A DNA stretch of 64,000 nucleotides. It comes from G963704535 sp963704535 (GTDB lineage Bacteria > Chloroflexota > Chloroflexia > Chloroflexales > Roseiflexaceae). Below the pieces are notes generated by a model. The model saw nothing but the letters and a program-made list of their open reading frames with translations, had not been told where the DNA came from and did no database searches. A program made the position numbers and the translations under genes. How positions within the stretch are numbered: the first letter of the stretch is position 1; every line of letters starts with the position of its first letter. Shown piece by piece: positions 18,379-28,326 of the stretch. The DNA is taken from positions 8,680,001-8,744,000 of the forward strand of contig OY969916.1 in assembly GCA_963704535.1 (NCBI GenBank), read 5' to 3'.

Positions 18379-19551
18379 ATGCGTGAGTTGGAGGTTGTTC
18401 GCCAGGTTCGCGCCAGCCTGCTGAGAGACGGACTGGCGGGCTATCGAGTGCTCGACCTCTACACCGACGCCCACCCGACACTTCGCGTGGACCCGACCCT
18501 CCAGCCGTTCCAGCGCTTCGCCTTGCTCCTGGACGGCATGACCGTCCATCCTGATCTGGTCGGGCGCCTCAGCGACGGCGAGACCACCTTCGCGATCGAG
18601 GCCAAGGGGACCGACGATCTGCTGCGCGGGCTATCTCAAGCGTCGTGCTACCGCTTCGGGTTCCACCGTGCCTTCCTGGCTAGCGCCGGCACGCCGCCCG
18701 CCGATCTCCTGATACTCGCGCGCCAGCAGCACGTCGGGGTGCTGGCGGTGTTCCCTGACCAGATTCAGATACTTGATCTGCCGCCGGCGCACCTGCCGCT
18801 CCACCGTCACGCCATCGCGATAGAGCAGCAATTCGTCACTACCAGGGCAATCCAGACAACCTTCAGCTTCAATCTTCCGACCCACTACCTGAGTGTCGCC
18901 GTGGCGCTCAGGGACGCTGCGGTGCTGTCGCGGACGGCGCTAGAGGCGCGGCTCCGGGCTGACTACGTGGTGCTGCCGCGAGGGACCCAAGGGTTTGGTG
19001 CAGCACTCCGGGGCGCGCAGAAGCTGGGCCTCATCCGCATCCAGGGCGATCAGGTTGAGCGAACGCTGATCGGGGAGGCGGCTGGCCAGTTGCTGCCCGA
19101 CCTCCCCACCCTCACCGCCATCCACCACGTCATCGCCACGCGCGGCAGCCGCACGACACTCGCCGAGCAGAATCCAGCGGCAGGCGCGGTGCTGCGCTGG
19201 CTATTGGCGGCTGATGTGGTGGCAATGCTGATTGTTACGACCTTGCGCGACCTGAGTGGTGGGCCAGTGGCGCTACCGGAACGGGCGCGGCGGGCGCTGG
19301 AGCGCGACCGCGTGCAATCTCTTACGATCTTCTTCACGCCGGAGCTGATCAGCGAGATCACCGACAGCCGTGGACAGGTGCTCTGGAGCCAGGTGCAGCC
19401 GCGCCACTTCCGCTCCAACACCTTCTTCCAGTACAAGAGCATCCTCAAGCACGCCGGTATCCTGGCTCCGCATCCGTTGGGCGGCGCCTCGGTCGTGAAC
19501 TATGACCCCACAGCCGACCGCTGGGAGTTGGCCAGCGTGATGCTGAAATAG
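18379..19551 (+). CDS. PD-(D/E)XK-like nuclease, candidate effector of the NB-ARC protein
   Basis: About 390 residues. Near residue 55-75, HPDLVGRLSDGETTFAIEAK fits the PD-(D/E)XK pattern: an Asp, then E-x-K on the next strand. The following alpha/beta segment (ADLLILARQQHVGVLAVF) suits that fold. The C-terminal half has winged-helix-like parts but no family I can name. The ATG at 18379 is ten bases after AAGGAG; the GTG at 18370 is too close to it. It starts within 10 bases of the NB-ARC/TPR stop, so the pair is co-translated. Confidence 0.65.
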   Translation: MRELEVVRQVRASLLRDGLAGYRVLDLYTDAHPTLRVDPTLQPFQRFALLLDGMTVHPDLVGRLSDGETTFAIEAKGTDDLLRGLSQASCYRFGFHRAFLASAGTPPADLLILARQQHVGVLAVFPDQIQILDLPPAHLPLHRHAIAIEQQFVTTRAIQTTFSFNLPTHYLSVAVALRDAAVLSRTALEARLRADYVVLPRGTQGFGAALRGAQKLGLIRIQGDQVERTLIGEAAGQLLPDLPTLTAIHHVIATRGSRTTLAEQNPAAGAVLRWLLAADVVAMLIVTTLRDLSGGPVALPERARRALERDRVQSLTIFFTPELISEITDSRGQVLWSQVQPRHFRSNTFFQYKSILKHAGILAPHPLGGASVVNYDPTADRWELASVMLK

Positions 19552-19742
19552 CGGGGGAGCCGATCGTCTACTCGCCGTTGATCACCGCTTTTGATCGAAG
19601 GGGAGGCACACTGCTGCGCTCCCCTTCAACCTGCCGCTTATACCTTCCCATACACAGTATGGCTGGCTCTTGTGCCAAAGCAATGAGATTACATCCCCGT
19701 CACAGGCTTTGCTCTCAGCATTGACAAACACAGGAGTGGCCG

Positions 19743-19949
19743 CTATAGTACCTGTGGATGGAAAAGTTGGATCAGTACCAGGAGAATGTAGAGAGTCGCA
19801 TGGATACGCCCAGCGATTACATGGACGTTCCGTAGCGTTTCTTCACTCATCTCGATGGTGGCCTGGAACCGACCAAAGGCTATATGGAAATGGATAGCCA
19901 CTTGGCGGCGAGCCAGTTTCTGATTATTTGAAGGCGTCATCTCGCTCAT
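19743..19949 (-). CDS. Small hypothetical protein with hydrophobic C-terminus
   Basis: 68 residues. The start codon is preceded by AAAGGAGGTAACAAG, the strongest ribosome binding site in this part of the window. A 9-bp inverted repeat (TTACCACTT, 19976-19984 with 20002-20010) lies just upstream and may be an operator. The C-terminus (LYILLVLIQLF) could be a membrane helix. No family is recognised. Confidence 0.5.
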   Translation of the reverse strand: MSEMTPSNNQKLARRQVAIHFHIAFGRFQATIEMSEETLRNVHVIAGRIHATLYILLVLIQLFHPQVL

Positions 19950-19975
19950 CTTGTTACCTCCTTTCTAGCTGCTTG

Positions 19976-20010
19976 TTACCACTTGGATGCTTGCCGGCGT
20001 AAAGTGGTAA
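19976..20010. promoter_or_regulatory. 9-bp inverted repeat upstream of a small gene
   Basis: TTACCACTT (19976-19984) and AAGTGGTAA (20002-20010) are perfect complements 17 bases apart, directly upstream of the ribosome binding site of the leftward small gene. It may be an operator or a leader hairpin. Confidence 0.4.
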
Positions 20011-21333
20011 TGAGTGGGTAGGTACAGCGGGCCGTTCTTGCTCACCACAGCAGGGATGGCCCGATCTTATTGTTCCGCAGAGTATAGAGAGAGACACGCA
20101 CAAGTATCTGCGCGTGCCCCTGGTAGATTTCCGCCCGTCATCAATAACGGAGGATGCGAGAGGCATACGCCCGGTCACGCATGCCTCTAAAGAGATTACT
20201 GTGAGCCACCTTGCAATGGGCGAAACTCTATGTGTTCTGTGTGCTTATTACACGCTGAGAGGCGGAAAAAGTCAAACCATAAAAGACCAGTAAATACTCA
20301 GTTTCCCTTCGATTAGAGATGAAGAAAAGAACTGCATCTCTATGTCTAGAAACCCTGTTTTGTAGGGTTCTTAATGTGCCAGATCCTGTGCCTAACGTGC
20401 CAGATTGGATTACTGTTCCACGTGCTTTGACCGTATGCCAGTGTCCTTTCCGGCTTCGACCTCCGCCGACTAATACACGGGTTCCCTTGACCACGCTGCG
20501 CTGCCCAAACTCCACTCCTGCTGACTGCGCGGCCTCGCTCGTCGAGCCCATATCACGCTGGGGAGCCCGATGCAACCGCCCACTGCCTCCGACACCCCCG
20601 CGACATTAAGCATGTGCTCTCTGGGCGGCTCTCACCACTTATATCCAGGGAAAAACTGCTCATCGTCGCAAGTGGCGCGACTATGCTGACGATCGCAGTG
20701 GCGGTTGCTGATGACCACTGACCTGCGGCCTATATACAGATCGTATGTGGGCACGGCGGGAAGCTGCGCTGGCATTGCGCACTTTGGTGCGACAGGAGTG
20801 AGGGCTGGGCGTTGCCAGGCTTGCCAAGATCAGCCGCAACACAAACCACCAGCAGCACGATCTGCTGCCGCGTAGCCCCGTCAATGTGACCACAAGGGGT
20901 CGGGAGCAGTGGGGTGGCGACCGTGGTGCTGATGGTTGGACCGAGTCGCCCTCGGTGCTCTTGGCATCTTGCGTCGCGCATACCACATAGAAACACGAGC
21001 ATCACGGCGATCACGAGCCGGCGATTTCGCAAGGACGCGATCCTGATCAGGATGGCGCCAGATCCAGGACGGCGGCGTCGATCAGGCTCAGGAGCAGCAC
21101 CGTGTCAGCGCCTGACGCGGCTTCAGTGGGTCGCCCAGTGCCCTACCGGCGCCACACACCCACCCTGCGCCGGCGAGGCCCGCTGGAGACACTGCCGAAG
21201 ATGAGGGCGCCGGAGAACAATGTACGATCCCTGGCCGGAGTCAGAATCGGCCAGGGACCTGGAAGGGGAATACCGTGAGCCTACTTGCTGCCTAAGTGAC
21301 GGTCTTCATGACAACCCGCCCGCGCACACGCCG
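20011..21333. other. Long stretch without a convincing gene
   Basis: Open frames here are short, lack ribosome binding sites and have biased compositions. Two small stem-loops are visible: AGAGGCAT/ATGCCTCT at 20159-20188, and CCCTGGCCG/CGGCCAGGG at 21229-21256. The second could end the leftward operon at 21334. I see nothing else that I can support. Confidence 0.5.
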
Positions 21334-21612
21334 CTAGACGCGCCCGATCAGCACCTGGCCGCGAATAAGGCGGTTGGGCAAGCAAGTGGCCAGGAGGGCA
21401 GCGCACAGCAGGAACACGAGCACTGGCCAGAAGACCCGCTCGGAGCGCGCCGCCATCGCGAAGGCTACGCAGCCCACGCCCGCCGCGATGGCCAATTCTG
21501 TGTGAGTGCGCAGCAGGCGCAGCGCCAGGTACAGGCAGGTGATGACACTCAGCATGAGCGAGGCAACGGAGAGCGTCATGTTTAGCGGCCCGATGAGCGG
21601 CATCCAGATCAA
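21334..21612 (-). CDS. Small membrane protein
   Basis: 92 residues with about three hydrophobic helices (NMTLSVASLMLSVITCLYLA; LAIAAGVGCVAFAMA; VFWPVLVFLLCAALLA). It starts at TTG (21612) or at the ATG at 21603. It is the last gene of the leftward run, about 30 bases after the 71-residue gene. The function is unknown. Confidence 0.5.
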   Translation of the reverse strand: MIWMPLIGPLNMTLSVASLMLSVITCLYLALRLLRTHTELAIAAGVGCVAFAMAARSERVFWPVLVFLLCAALLATCLPNRLIRGQVLIGRV

Positions 21613-21641
21613 CGCGAAGCCGCGCCAGCCCCCTCGTCAAG

Positions 21642-21857
21642 CTACGCCGCCGACGTCGTCGGCCAATGCTGGTCGAGCCAGCGCAGGAGCCCGGCGTCAT
21701 CGTCGCCGTGCGGTGCGCCAGCGGCCCGATAGTCCTGCCGGGCCTGCTCGACGAAGCCGCGCACCAGCTCTTGCGCCCGGTCAAGCGGCTGGGCGGTCGT
21801 GTGGGCCAGATGGATGGCAAGGATGGCGATGAAGCTGTCGAGAGCGCCGGCGGTCAT
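21642..21857 (-). CDS. Small hypothetical protein
   Basis: 71 residues, mainly helical (DSFIAILAIHLAHTTAQPLD, then ELVRGFVEQARQDYRAAG). A GGGAGGAA sequence inside the end of the preceding metallopeptidase frame can serve as its ribosome binding site. No family is recognised. It is coupled to the genes on either side in the leftward run. Confidence 0.5.
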   Translation of the reverse strand: MTAGALDSFIAILAIHLAHTTAQPLDRAQELVRGFVEQARQDYRAAGAPHGDDDAGLLRWLDQHWPTTSAA

Positions 21858-21866
21858 CGGTTCGCG

Positions 21867-22247
21867 TTATTCCTCCCGGCCATACTCGGCGCGCAATCGC
21901 TGCTCGCGCTCCTACCAGTCGGGGAGGTAGGCATACAGAAAGCTCTTGAACACGTTGCCGTGGTTTGGGGCCAGCAGGTGTGTTAGCTCATGCACGATCA
22001 CGTACTCGCCAAGTGGCTGCGGCATATCCAGCAACTTGCTGTTGAGTGTCAAATTGCCGACCGTGGACATCGAGGCCCACTTTCGGCCCATCGCACGCAC
22101 CTGAATGCGACGCGCACCCCACTGGGATTTCTGGTGGAGTTTCTCATGACCTTCGCTGCCTGCGGCAACTTCCTCAGTGATCCGCTATAAAACCTCGGCT
22201 AATTCATCGACCGTGAAGTTGTGCAGCTCGAAGTGAAGATGCACCAT
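21867..22247 (-). pseudogene. YgjP-like (M48/DUF45) metallopeptidase with two in-frame amber stops
   Basis: Read on the minus strand, one frame runs from an ATG at 22247 to a TAA at 21867 and is broken only by two TAG codons (22185-22187 and 21912-21914). Around them the sequence looks conserved: HNFTVDELAEVL-stop-RITEEVAAG, then MGRKWASMSTVGNLTLN, the zinc site HELTHLLAPNH and YLPDW-stop-EREQRLRAEYGREE. YgjP-like peptidases are often linked to type I restriction loci, as here. Two point mutations or genuine TAG recoding would both explain this. Confidence 0.75.
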
Positions 22248-22318
22248 ATAGAAGCGACCGTAGAACAAATCATCTTCGGCAGCTTTCCGCACAAATCGCA
22301 GATTATGACATGGTACAG

Positions 22319-23203
22319 CTATTGGTCTGGACGCACAGCGACCAGGAAATCCGCAACGCACCATCCCTCGCCTTGATCACCACGGACGCGCCACCAGACA
22401 CGCTGCTCGTCCTCATGAGGGCCGTCAATAATCTTCAACATGCTACCGGCTGGAAACCGCGCAACAACCTCGCCCGACAACGATGGTGTTGCTCGTGCGC
22501 GTAGTGGCGCGCCGTCGGTTCCTTCAACGTGTACAGCATCGCCGATCTGCAATGATTGGTCGGCCATCTCCGTAGATGGTGCTGTTGGTGCCGGGGATGC
22601 TGTAGGACGAGGTCGGTCTACACCCCCAGCAATCGGCACCAACTCGATCGGAATAGGAGTGGGGGGCACACCGTCGGCCCACTCAATGCCAGGTAGTTGG
22701 GTGAGTGGTCTCTTGCCGGTTGCTGCGAAACGGACATCCTCTGGGAGGCGCACAAGTCTTCGACCAAAGGATACTGCAAGCTCTATTGGCGCAAGTGCGA
22801 CATTACCCGCCGTTCTTGTCCAATGGCCGAGGCCTGGTATGCCGGTTGGGACGAGAAGAGCTGTGATAATCCAGGCGATCAGATAACCTACGGTGATGAG
22901 CAGCAGCATTCGCTTGACGCCTAGCCGAAGCACTAATGTTAGGCACATACGGGCCAGTACAAAGGCCACAACTCCAACCAGCACGAGGACGACAACACCC
23001 GCCAATTTTAGCGGCATCATTGGCCGTAGTAATGCGAGAGCAATGCGATAAAATATCGTGAGAAGGATTCCAATGAGCGCGATACTTAACACAGAGCGGA
23101 TCGGCCGAATCGCCCCGCCACGTCCCACCCATAGGGTATGGAGCAAGGACTTTGCGTCCTTCGCCGGGGCGGCGGACACCTTATCGGGCAGCGGCTGGCT
23201 CAC
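22319..23203 (-). CDS. Membrane protein with C-terminal bacterial SH3 domain
   Basis: About 294 residues. Several hydrophobic helices (VLSIALIGILLTIFYRIALA; LAGVVVLVLVGVVAFVL; LLLITVGYLIAWIITAL) are followed by a Pro-rich linker. A C-terminal SH3b domain (GDAVHVEGTDGAPLRARATP to GWCVADFLV) may bind peptidoglycan or protein. I chose the GTG at 23203: GGAGGAG precedes it, and its bases overlap the TGA of the upstream gene. It is thus translationally coupled to the NAGPA-domain gene. Confidence 0.72.
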   Translation of the reverse strand: MSQPLPDKVSAAPAKDAKSLLHTLWVGRGGAIRPIRSVLSIALIGILLTIFYRIALALLRPMMPLKLAGVVVLVLVGVVAFVLARMCLTLVLRLGVKRMLLLITVGYLIAWIITALLVPTGIPGLGHWTRTAGNVALAPIELAVSFGRRLVRLPEDVRFAATGKRPLTQLPGIEWADGVPPTPIPIELVPIAGGVDRPRPTASPAPTAPSTEMADQSLQIGDAVHVEGTDGAPLRARATPSLSGEVVARFPAGSMLKIIDGPHEDEQRVWWRVRGDQGEGWCVADFLVAVRPDQ

Positions 23204-24768
23204 AGTCGTCTCCTCCGCCGCTGCCGCACCACAATCCCGCCACAAGCAATAACGAGGGTAGCTGGTGCTATTCCACAGAGGCCGCGGATCTGGCGTTCAG
23301 CCTCCCGACGTGCTTCCTCCTTGGCACGCTCCTCCGCACGTTTGGCTTCCTCTTCCGCTCGTTGTTGTACCTTGCGCCAAAAGTCATCCCACCCAGTTTG
23401 TAACCTCTCGACGAGATCTTGGACAGCGTTGGCGATCGAGTTCCACAACTGCTCGAACCAAGCGCCAATCCCACCCTTGGGCTTCACCAGTACTGCCAGC
23501 TTAATCGGCTGGCCGATTGGTCGCTCGTGAAGCATGAGTTGCCAGACACTCTCATATCGACCAGGCTCCTGTGGTGCGCGGATCGAGAATGGCAAAGAGC
23601 CGGCCCCACCAAACGGTACAGGCTGGCGGAGTAGCATCTCTGCGGGCATCTCTAGAAGCTCACCGCTGGTGTGCTTAAGTATTACGCTGCCCTCGGGCCA
23701 GTCAAGCAGCATAGTATTCTGGACAACGATGGTGAAGTCTCGCTTTTCATTCGCCTCCAGAGTCATCTCCTCCGGCACATCGGCCACCTTGACACCGTCG
23801 GCTCCTGGCGCACTTAGATCGACTGCTTTCGAGAAAATCACTAGCCCCTCTGCAACCGCACGGTTCTCGGGTTTGTCAGTATTATCGGTGGCGCCATAAG
23901 TCTGAGGTATCTGATCGGCGTCAAGCCACGCCATTCGCGCTGACCCGCCTCCATCGAATTTCAGAGCACTCACCACACCGAACGTATCTACCAGATATGT
24001 TGCAATCTGCGTCGCCGTCTTCTTTGAGGTAATGAGAATTAGCCGACCATCTCTTGTGAGACCGGCGGCCGACTGAGCTATCCGGGTGCATCGATCAAAT
24101 GGGATTTGCTCAGCATTGCACGCCTTGAAGTCATCAGCGATCGGTATTCCATCGCGGACGATCTGCGGGCCACCGCCACCAACATTGTAATAGGCGCCGC
24201 TCGTGTCAATCGCGCGCTCGCTGGCCGGTTTGCCAATCTGGGCTTCTTTCGAGCGTGAGAATGCCAGCGAGCTGCGCTTTGTTGCGTTTCCATCAATCGT
24301 ATCGTTACCATTGGGTCCATCCAGCCGCTGGCCGTTACGCACTGCCAATCCCTCCGCACCGTGATCCCCATCTGAGCTTCCGAAGTAGTCAGTGTTGATC
24401 ACAGCGACGGCGCCCTCCCCCGCATAGCGATCGAGCATTGCCGGTATGCGCTCGAATGGATATGGCGGACCCGGACAGTTCGAATCGGGATCTTTGTTAG
24501 GACCACTGTGGTTGACAGAGTTACACTCAACGCCTCGGTACGCTGAGAGAGCACTCAACACCTGAACACTGGAGTCGCGAAGAAAGACGATCAGGATGTA
24601 AGTCTGACCATCGTCGTCGGTACAGTGCTGAACACCGGAGTAAGCCACCGAGTCGCAAACCGGCGCACCAGGAGTGTAGCGCGGTGCTGCATCTGCGGCG
24701 CTGGCTGCCGGCGCTAGAGCCAACGCGAACAGCACGAGGAGGGGCAACATCGAATGAGCATTCATCAC
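23200..24768 (-). CDS. Exported phosphodiester glycosidase (NAGPA)-domain protein with Ig-like and coiled-coil parts
   Basis: 522 residues. An N-terminal signal peptide (MLPLLVLFALALAPAASAAD) precedes an NAGPA/DUF2233 domain with GAVAVINTDYF, GGGGPQIVRDG and LKFDGGGSARM. An NBR1-type Ig-like domain (DWPEGSVIL to RAPQEPGRYESVWQLM) follows. Then come a charged coiled coil (EEEAKRAEERAKEEARREAE) and a C-terminal hydrophobic tail ending in Arg residues, so it may be anchored. NAGPA domains act on sugar phosphodiesters. It overlaps the SH3 gene. Confidence 0.82.
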   Translation of the reverse strand: MMNAHSMLPLLVLFALALAPAASAADAAPRYTPGAPVCDSVAYSGVQHCTDDDGQTYILIVFLRDSSVQVLSALSAYRGVECNSVNHSGPNKDPDSNCPGPPYPFERIPAMLDRYAGEGAVAVINTDYFGSSDGDHGAEGLAVRNGQRLDGPNGNDTIDGNATKRSSLAFSRSKEAQIGKPASERAIDTSGAYYNVGGGGPQIVRDGIPIADDFKACNAEQIPFDRCTRIAQSAAGLTRDGRLILITSKKTATQIATYLVDTFGVVSALKFDGGGSARMAWLDADQIPQTYGATDNTDKPENRAVAEGLVIFSKAVDLSAPGADGVKVADVPEEMTLEANEKRDFTIVVQNTMLLDWPEGSVILKHTSGELLEMPAEMLLRQPVPFGGAGSLPFSIRAPQEPGRYESVWQLMLHERPIGQPIKLAVLVKPKGGIGAWFEQLWNSIANAVQDLVERLQTGWDDFWRKVQQRAEEEAKRAEERAKEEARREAERQIRGLCGIAPATLVIACGGIVVRQRRRRRL

Positions 24769-24950
24769 AACTCCCAGATGTTTAGGCTCACGTTCTGCGT
24801 CGCCTCATTGCGAAGCCGTTCAAGGAGACTGTGTGGCAGCGTCTGGAGCAGATGCTTGGCTTGGTGGAGCGCCTCGTACCACCAGGCGTTCGGCCTGCTT
24901 CAAATAGTGTTTTCCTCGTCACGAGCGAACATTGCTGGTCCTCTCGGCTT

Positions 24951-27900
24951 TCACGTACCTGAATGCGTTCTCGGCTCAAGCGCCGCCAAGTATTCCCTGA
25001 GTAACCGATGGATGAAGATGTAGCCTCCACCGATTTTGCGGAGCAGGATTCGCTCGGAGGCGTCATCGAGAAAGCTGATGAAATTCCAGGGAGTAGCGTT
25101 GCTCACGACGAGAATGAGGCGAAGCAGGCTATGCTGAATCACGATGAAACCACCAGCCTGCAATGCTATAACAATTGCTGTAAACAATCCTCCGACTAAT
25201 CCATTCAGAACGGCCATGGTCAACGAATAAGTGACAGTGGCCCCCAGAAAAAGGGTCATGGCGCTCGCGAGGCCACCGGATATGCCGGCGATACCTGCGT
25301 TGCGAGCGGAGGCCCAAATTCCTTGATTCGGGGTAGTGTGCTGCCTAACTTCACGCACGGTAAGCACCCCGATCGATCCGGCCGTGAGCGCGGCGAGCAA
25401 GCCGGCAATAATGCCACTCAGTTGTGTGTTTCCGAGCAGTTGAGCAGCCCAGCCGCCACCCAAGCCAACTAACAAGGTCACGACGAACAGCACCAGTGCT
25501 CTCCGTGGCGATATGCTGATAGCCTCAACCAATGCTATATGAGATAGATCGCCGAAGAACCTGGCGCCTATCCCGCCGACAACGACCATCATGAATCCGA
25601 GAACTACGCCAATCGTTGGTCCTCCGCTTAGACCAGCGGTCAGGCCAGTAGGTAAACCTAGCAGTAGCCCAACAAGAAACCTGACGCCGAAGTTGTAACA
25701 TCTTCGCTGGAGCGATGTCGAAAGCCATTCAGGTTGGAGCCGTTCAACATAGAAGACAGACTGATCGGATTGGAGCATCTTGTTCGCCAGCCACGCCAGC
25801 CATCCCACGACTTGCGCTTGTGTGTAACGGGTGTACCTGCCGCGGTGCATCAACATACTCTCTATATATGTGCGAAACAATTCCCGCGGATTGGCTTCGA
25901 GCAAGCCTCTCTTTTCTATTTCGCCTGGGCTGCGGTAGACCAGGGCCATAATGGCGAGCAGTAATGGTGAGCCGATCAGGTCGTGCAGTCTGCTGTCGTG
26001 CTGTAAAGCTGCGCGCAAAGCGCTCATCTGATTGCCAGCGCGAGACAGATAAGCATCAACCTGCGTGTTCGTCAGCGGTTGAATAATCACAGCTCCTTGC
26101 AACCTCAGCCGCTTGCCGAGCATCTCATAGTCAGCGATGCGGCTGCACACGACTATTGGGATCATAGGATGCTGTGCAAGGAAATCGTTGATTGCATCAA
26201 CACAACTTCCACCCTGATTTGAGGCGACTTCATCTAGCCCGTCAAGTAAGGGCAGCACTAGGTCGCCTGCTACCCACGTCTTCCCAATCTTGCGTGGAAC
26301 ATCATATCTCAGGTTTAGCTCATCAACGAGCCAGTCTTGGAGTGGGCGACGACTCTCGCTCCAGGATGAGAGGTTGAACACCACTGGGATTGGGAAATGC
26401 TCATCTTGCTGCGCACGTTCGAGGAGATCACGAGTCAGTTCCAAGAGCAAGGTGGTCTTGCCTGCCCCCGGCGCGCCCAGGATCAGCAGCTCCCCGCCCA
26501 GATTGTCGAATATATCAGCTATCTGGGTGCTGGACAGTTGGCGCGCTGTGTTGCTAGGCTGCACCAGTTCATACCATGAGTGGTTGATAACGTCGGAACG
26601 CTGTTCCAATTCAAGCGCGATCGGTGTCGCGCCAGGGAGTGACTTCTCCAGCAAGCCTCTAATCCAGAAGTAGCGCACTTTCTGGATCATCCGGTCGCGG
26701 TTGCGCCGATCCTGTGCGCTCTGCATCACCGTGCGAGGCAAAGCTGTACGGAACTCATCGTTCGGTTCATCAGCGACGACGGCGCCGGCAGCCCGAAGAG
26801 CAGCCTTCAAGTCGAGGATTGCGGCCAGGGCATCCTCGATGTCGAGCGCAACGTCGGGCGGTGCATAAGCACCTAGCTGTGCCTGTTGGCTTAGGCGGCT
26901 TGCGAGCCGGCGGCGGTGCGTAGCCAGGAAGGCCGCTTGATTCTCTACAGTATCCTGCACGGTTGTCTGCGGTTGTTCGGCCAGGCGGGGCGCCAGGCGT
27001 GCGGCTCCAAAAGCACGCACCAGGTCATGCAGGCCATATCTCCTAGTTTCCGCATCCCACTCCAGCAGGCTGCGACGACGTAACGTTCCTAATACCTCCT
27101 CCATCGGTACGCCGCTCTCTGTCTTGACGACCGCCTCAGCAATGGAAAGAACGAAGCTTGCGGGAAGCACGCTGAGTTGGCAGAGCACCTCTTGTGCAGC
27201 CGGCTCAAGCGCGTCATAGCTCAGCTTCAGCGAGGCTTCGACATCAAGTTCCGGGTCGTCTGGATCGCGCAGGGCCGCCAGCTTGGAGCGCTCATCAGCC
27301 AGCCGATCGAGATAGCGCTTGACATCCTGGGTGTCGTCGCTCTGAAGCAATCCGGCACTCACCCGCAATGCCAGGGGAAGATACCCGCATGACTTCGCAA
27401 GTTGTGGCGCGTGCTCACTGATACGAGGACAGATCTTGAGCAGTAGCTTTGCCGACTTCATCCGGTGCGAGTGTGTCTAGATCCAGTTCTGCCATACCGG
27501 GTAGAGTGAAGCGTTGGCGAGTGGTGATCAGCAGCGCCGAGCCTGGCGGTGGAAGAAGTGGTTTTACCTGTGCTACATCCTTCGCGTCGTCGGCCAGAAT
27601 GAGGACATGCTTATCGGATAGGGCTGTGTGGTAAGTCCCCAGAAGTTGAGCGACGTCGTCTGGTAGAATAGCGAGAGGATCGAATGCGTAGATAATCGTC
27701 TGGAGCGCGAGGGTCGGAGGTAGTGGAACATTGCTGGTCCCGCGCAGATCAACGAAGAGCTGACCATCAGAGAAGGCTGTCTTGAGCTGATGCGCCACAG
27801 TGAGGGCCAACTCGGTCTTGCCAATACCGCCCATGCCCCGTACACCACTGATGGTCGCCACCGAACCACGTTCAACCGCGTGGTTGAGCGCCTGCACCAG

Positions 27901-28137
27901 CCTGGCAACTTCAGATCTGCGCCCGCGGAAATCGGCTACCGCAGAAGGGAGCACTAGCGGTAGCTTGCCGAGTTGGTTTTGGTGGTGCGCGATCTCCCGG
28001 CGAATATCATCGATTTCAATGCGTATGTGTGGTGGTGTACTGATGCCCTGCTGCGCAGCCTGTTTCTCCAGCTCCTGAAGCCGGCGACGATTCTCGTGAA
28101 GGAGTTTAGTAAGGTGTCTACGCTGGTCATCGTCCAT
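24951..28137 (-). CDS. Tandem STAND protein: adaptor + NB-ARC + second adaptor + NACHT + membrane helices (frameshifted)
   Basis: The joined product is about 1,060 residues. Part one has an adaptor (RRRLQELEKQAAQQGISTP), then NB-ARC with Walker A GMGGIGKTELA, KHVLILADDAK and SCGYLPLALRV, and a winged-helix region. Next comes a second copy of the adaptor (HRRRLASRLSQQAQLGAYAP). Then a NACHT module follows with GAPGAGKTTLL, LPLLDGLDEVA and VCSRIADYEML. A region of 6-8 membrane helices ends in FIHRLLREYLAAL. The two frames meet at 27415-27461: removing one A of GATGAAG joins LAPDE to SAKLLLKICPR. The first half is clearly paralogous to 16138-18373. A membrane-acting immune effector is inferred. 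Confidence 0.83.
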
Positions 28138-28326
28138 CGCCAGAGATCCGTCGCATTCTCAATGTGTGCTTGTGCGATTAGTCCAATCCCATCCGTGCCT
28201 GCACCAACTCCCCCTCCAGCTCGCCGTTCGCGCCGTGACCATTCCTGGCTGGGGCCTCGCACCATAGGGCACCGAGCTACAATAATCTACGGACGACCTT
28301 ATGTGTCGTTGCGCCTTCTGGATACG

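Noticed and set aside
19757..19831. Short rightward frame starting MEKLDQYQENVES, reminiscent of XisI-type starts
   Set aside because: It stops after 25 codons. The opposite strand has a far better ribosome binding site.
20413..20428. Sequence TGTTCCACGTGCTTTG resembling a parS site
   Set aside because: Only the left half and the centre match the canonical palindrome. It is 42 kb from parA-parB in this window and single.
20319..20609. 96-codon rightward frame
   Set aside because: Pro/Cys/Arg-biased composition and no ribosome binding site.
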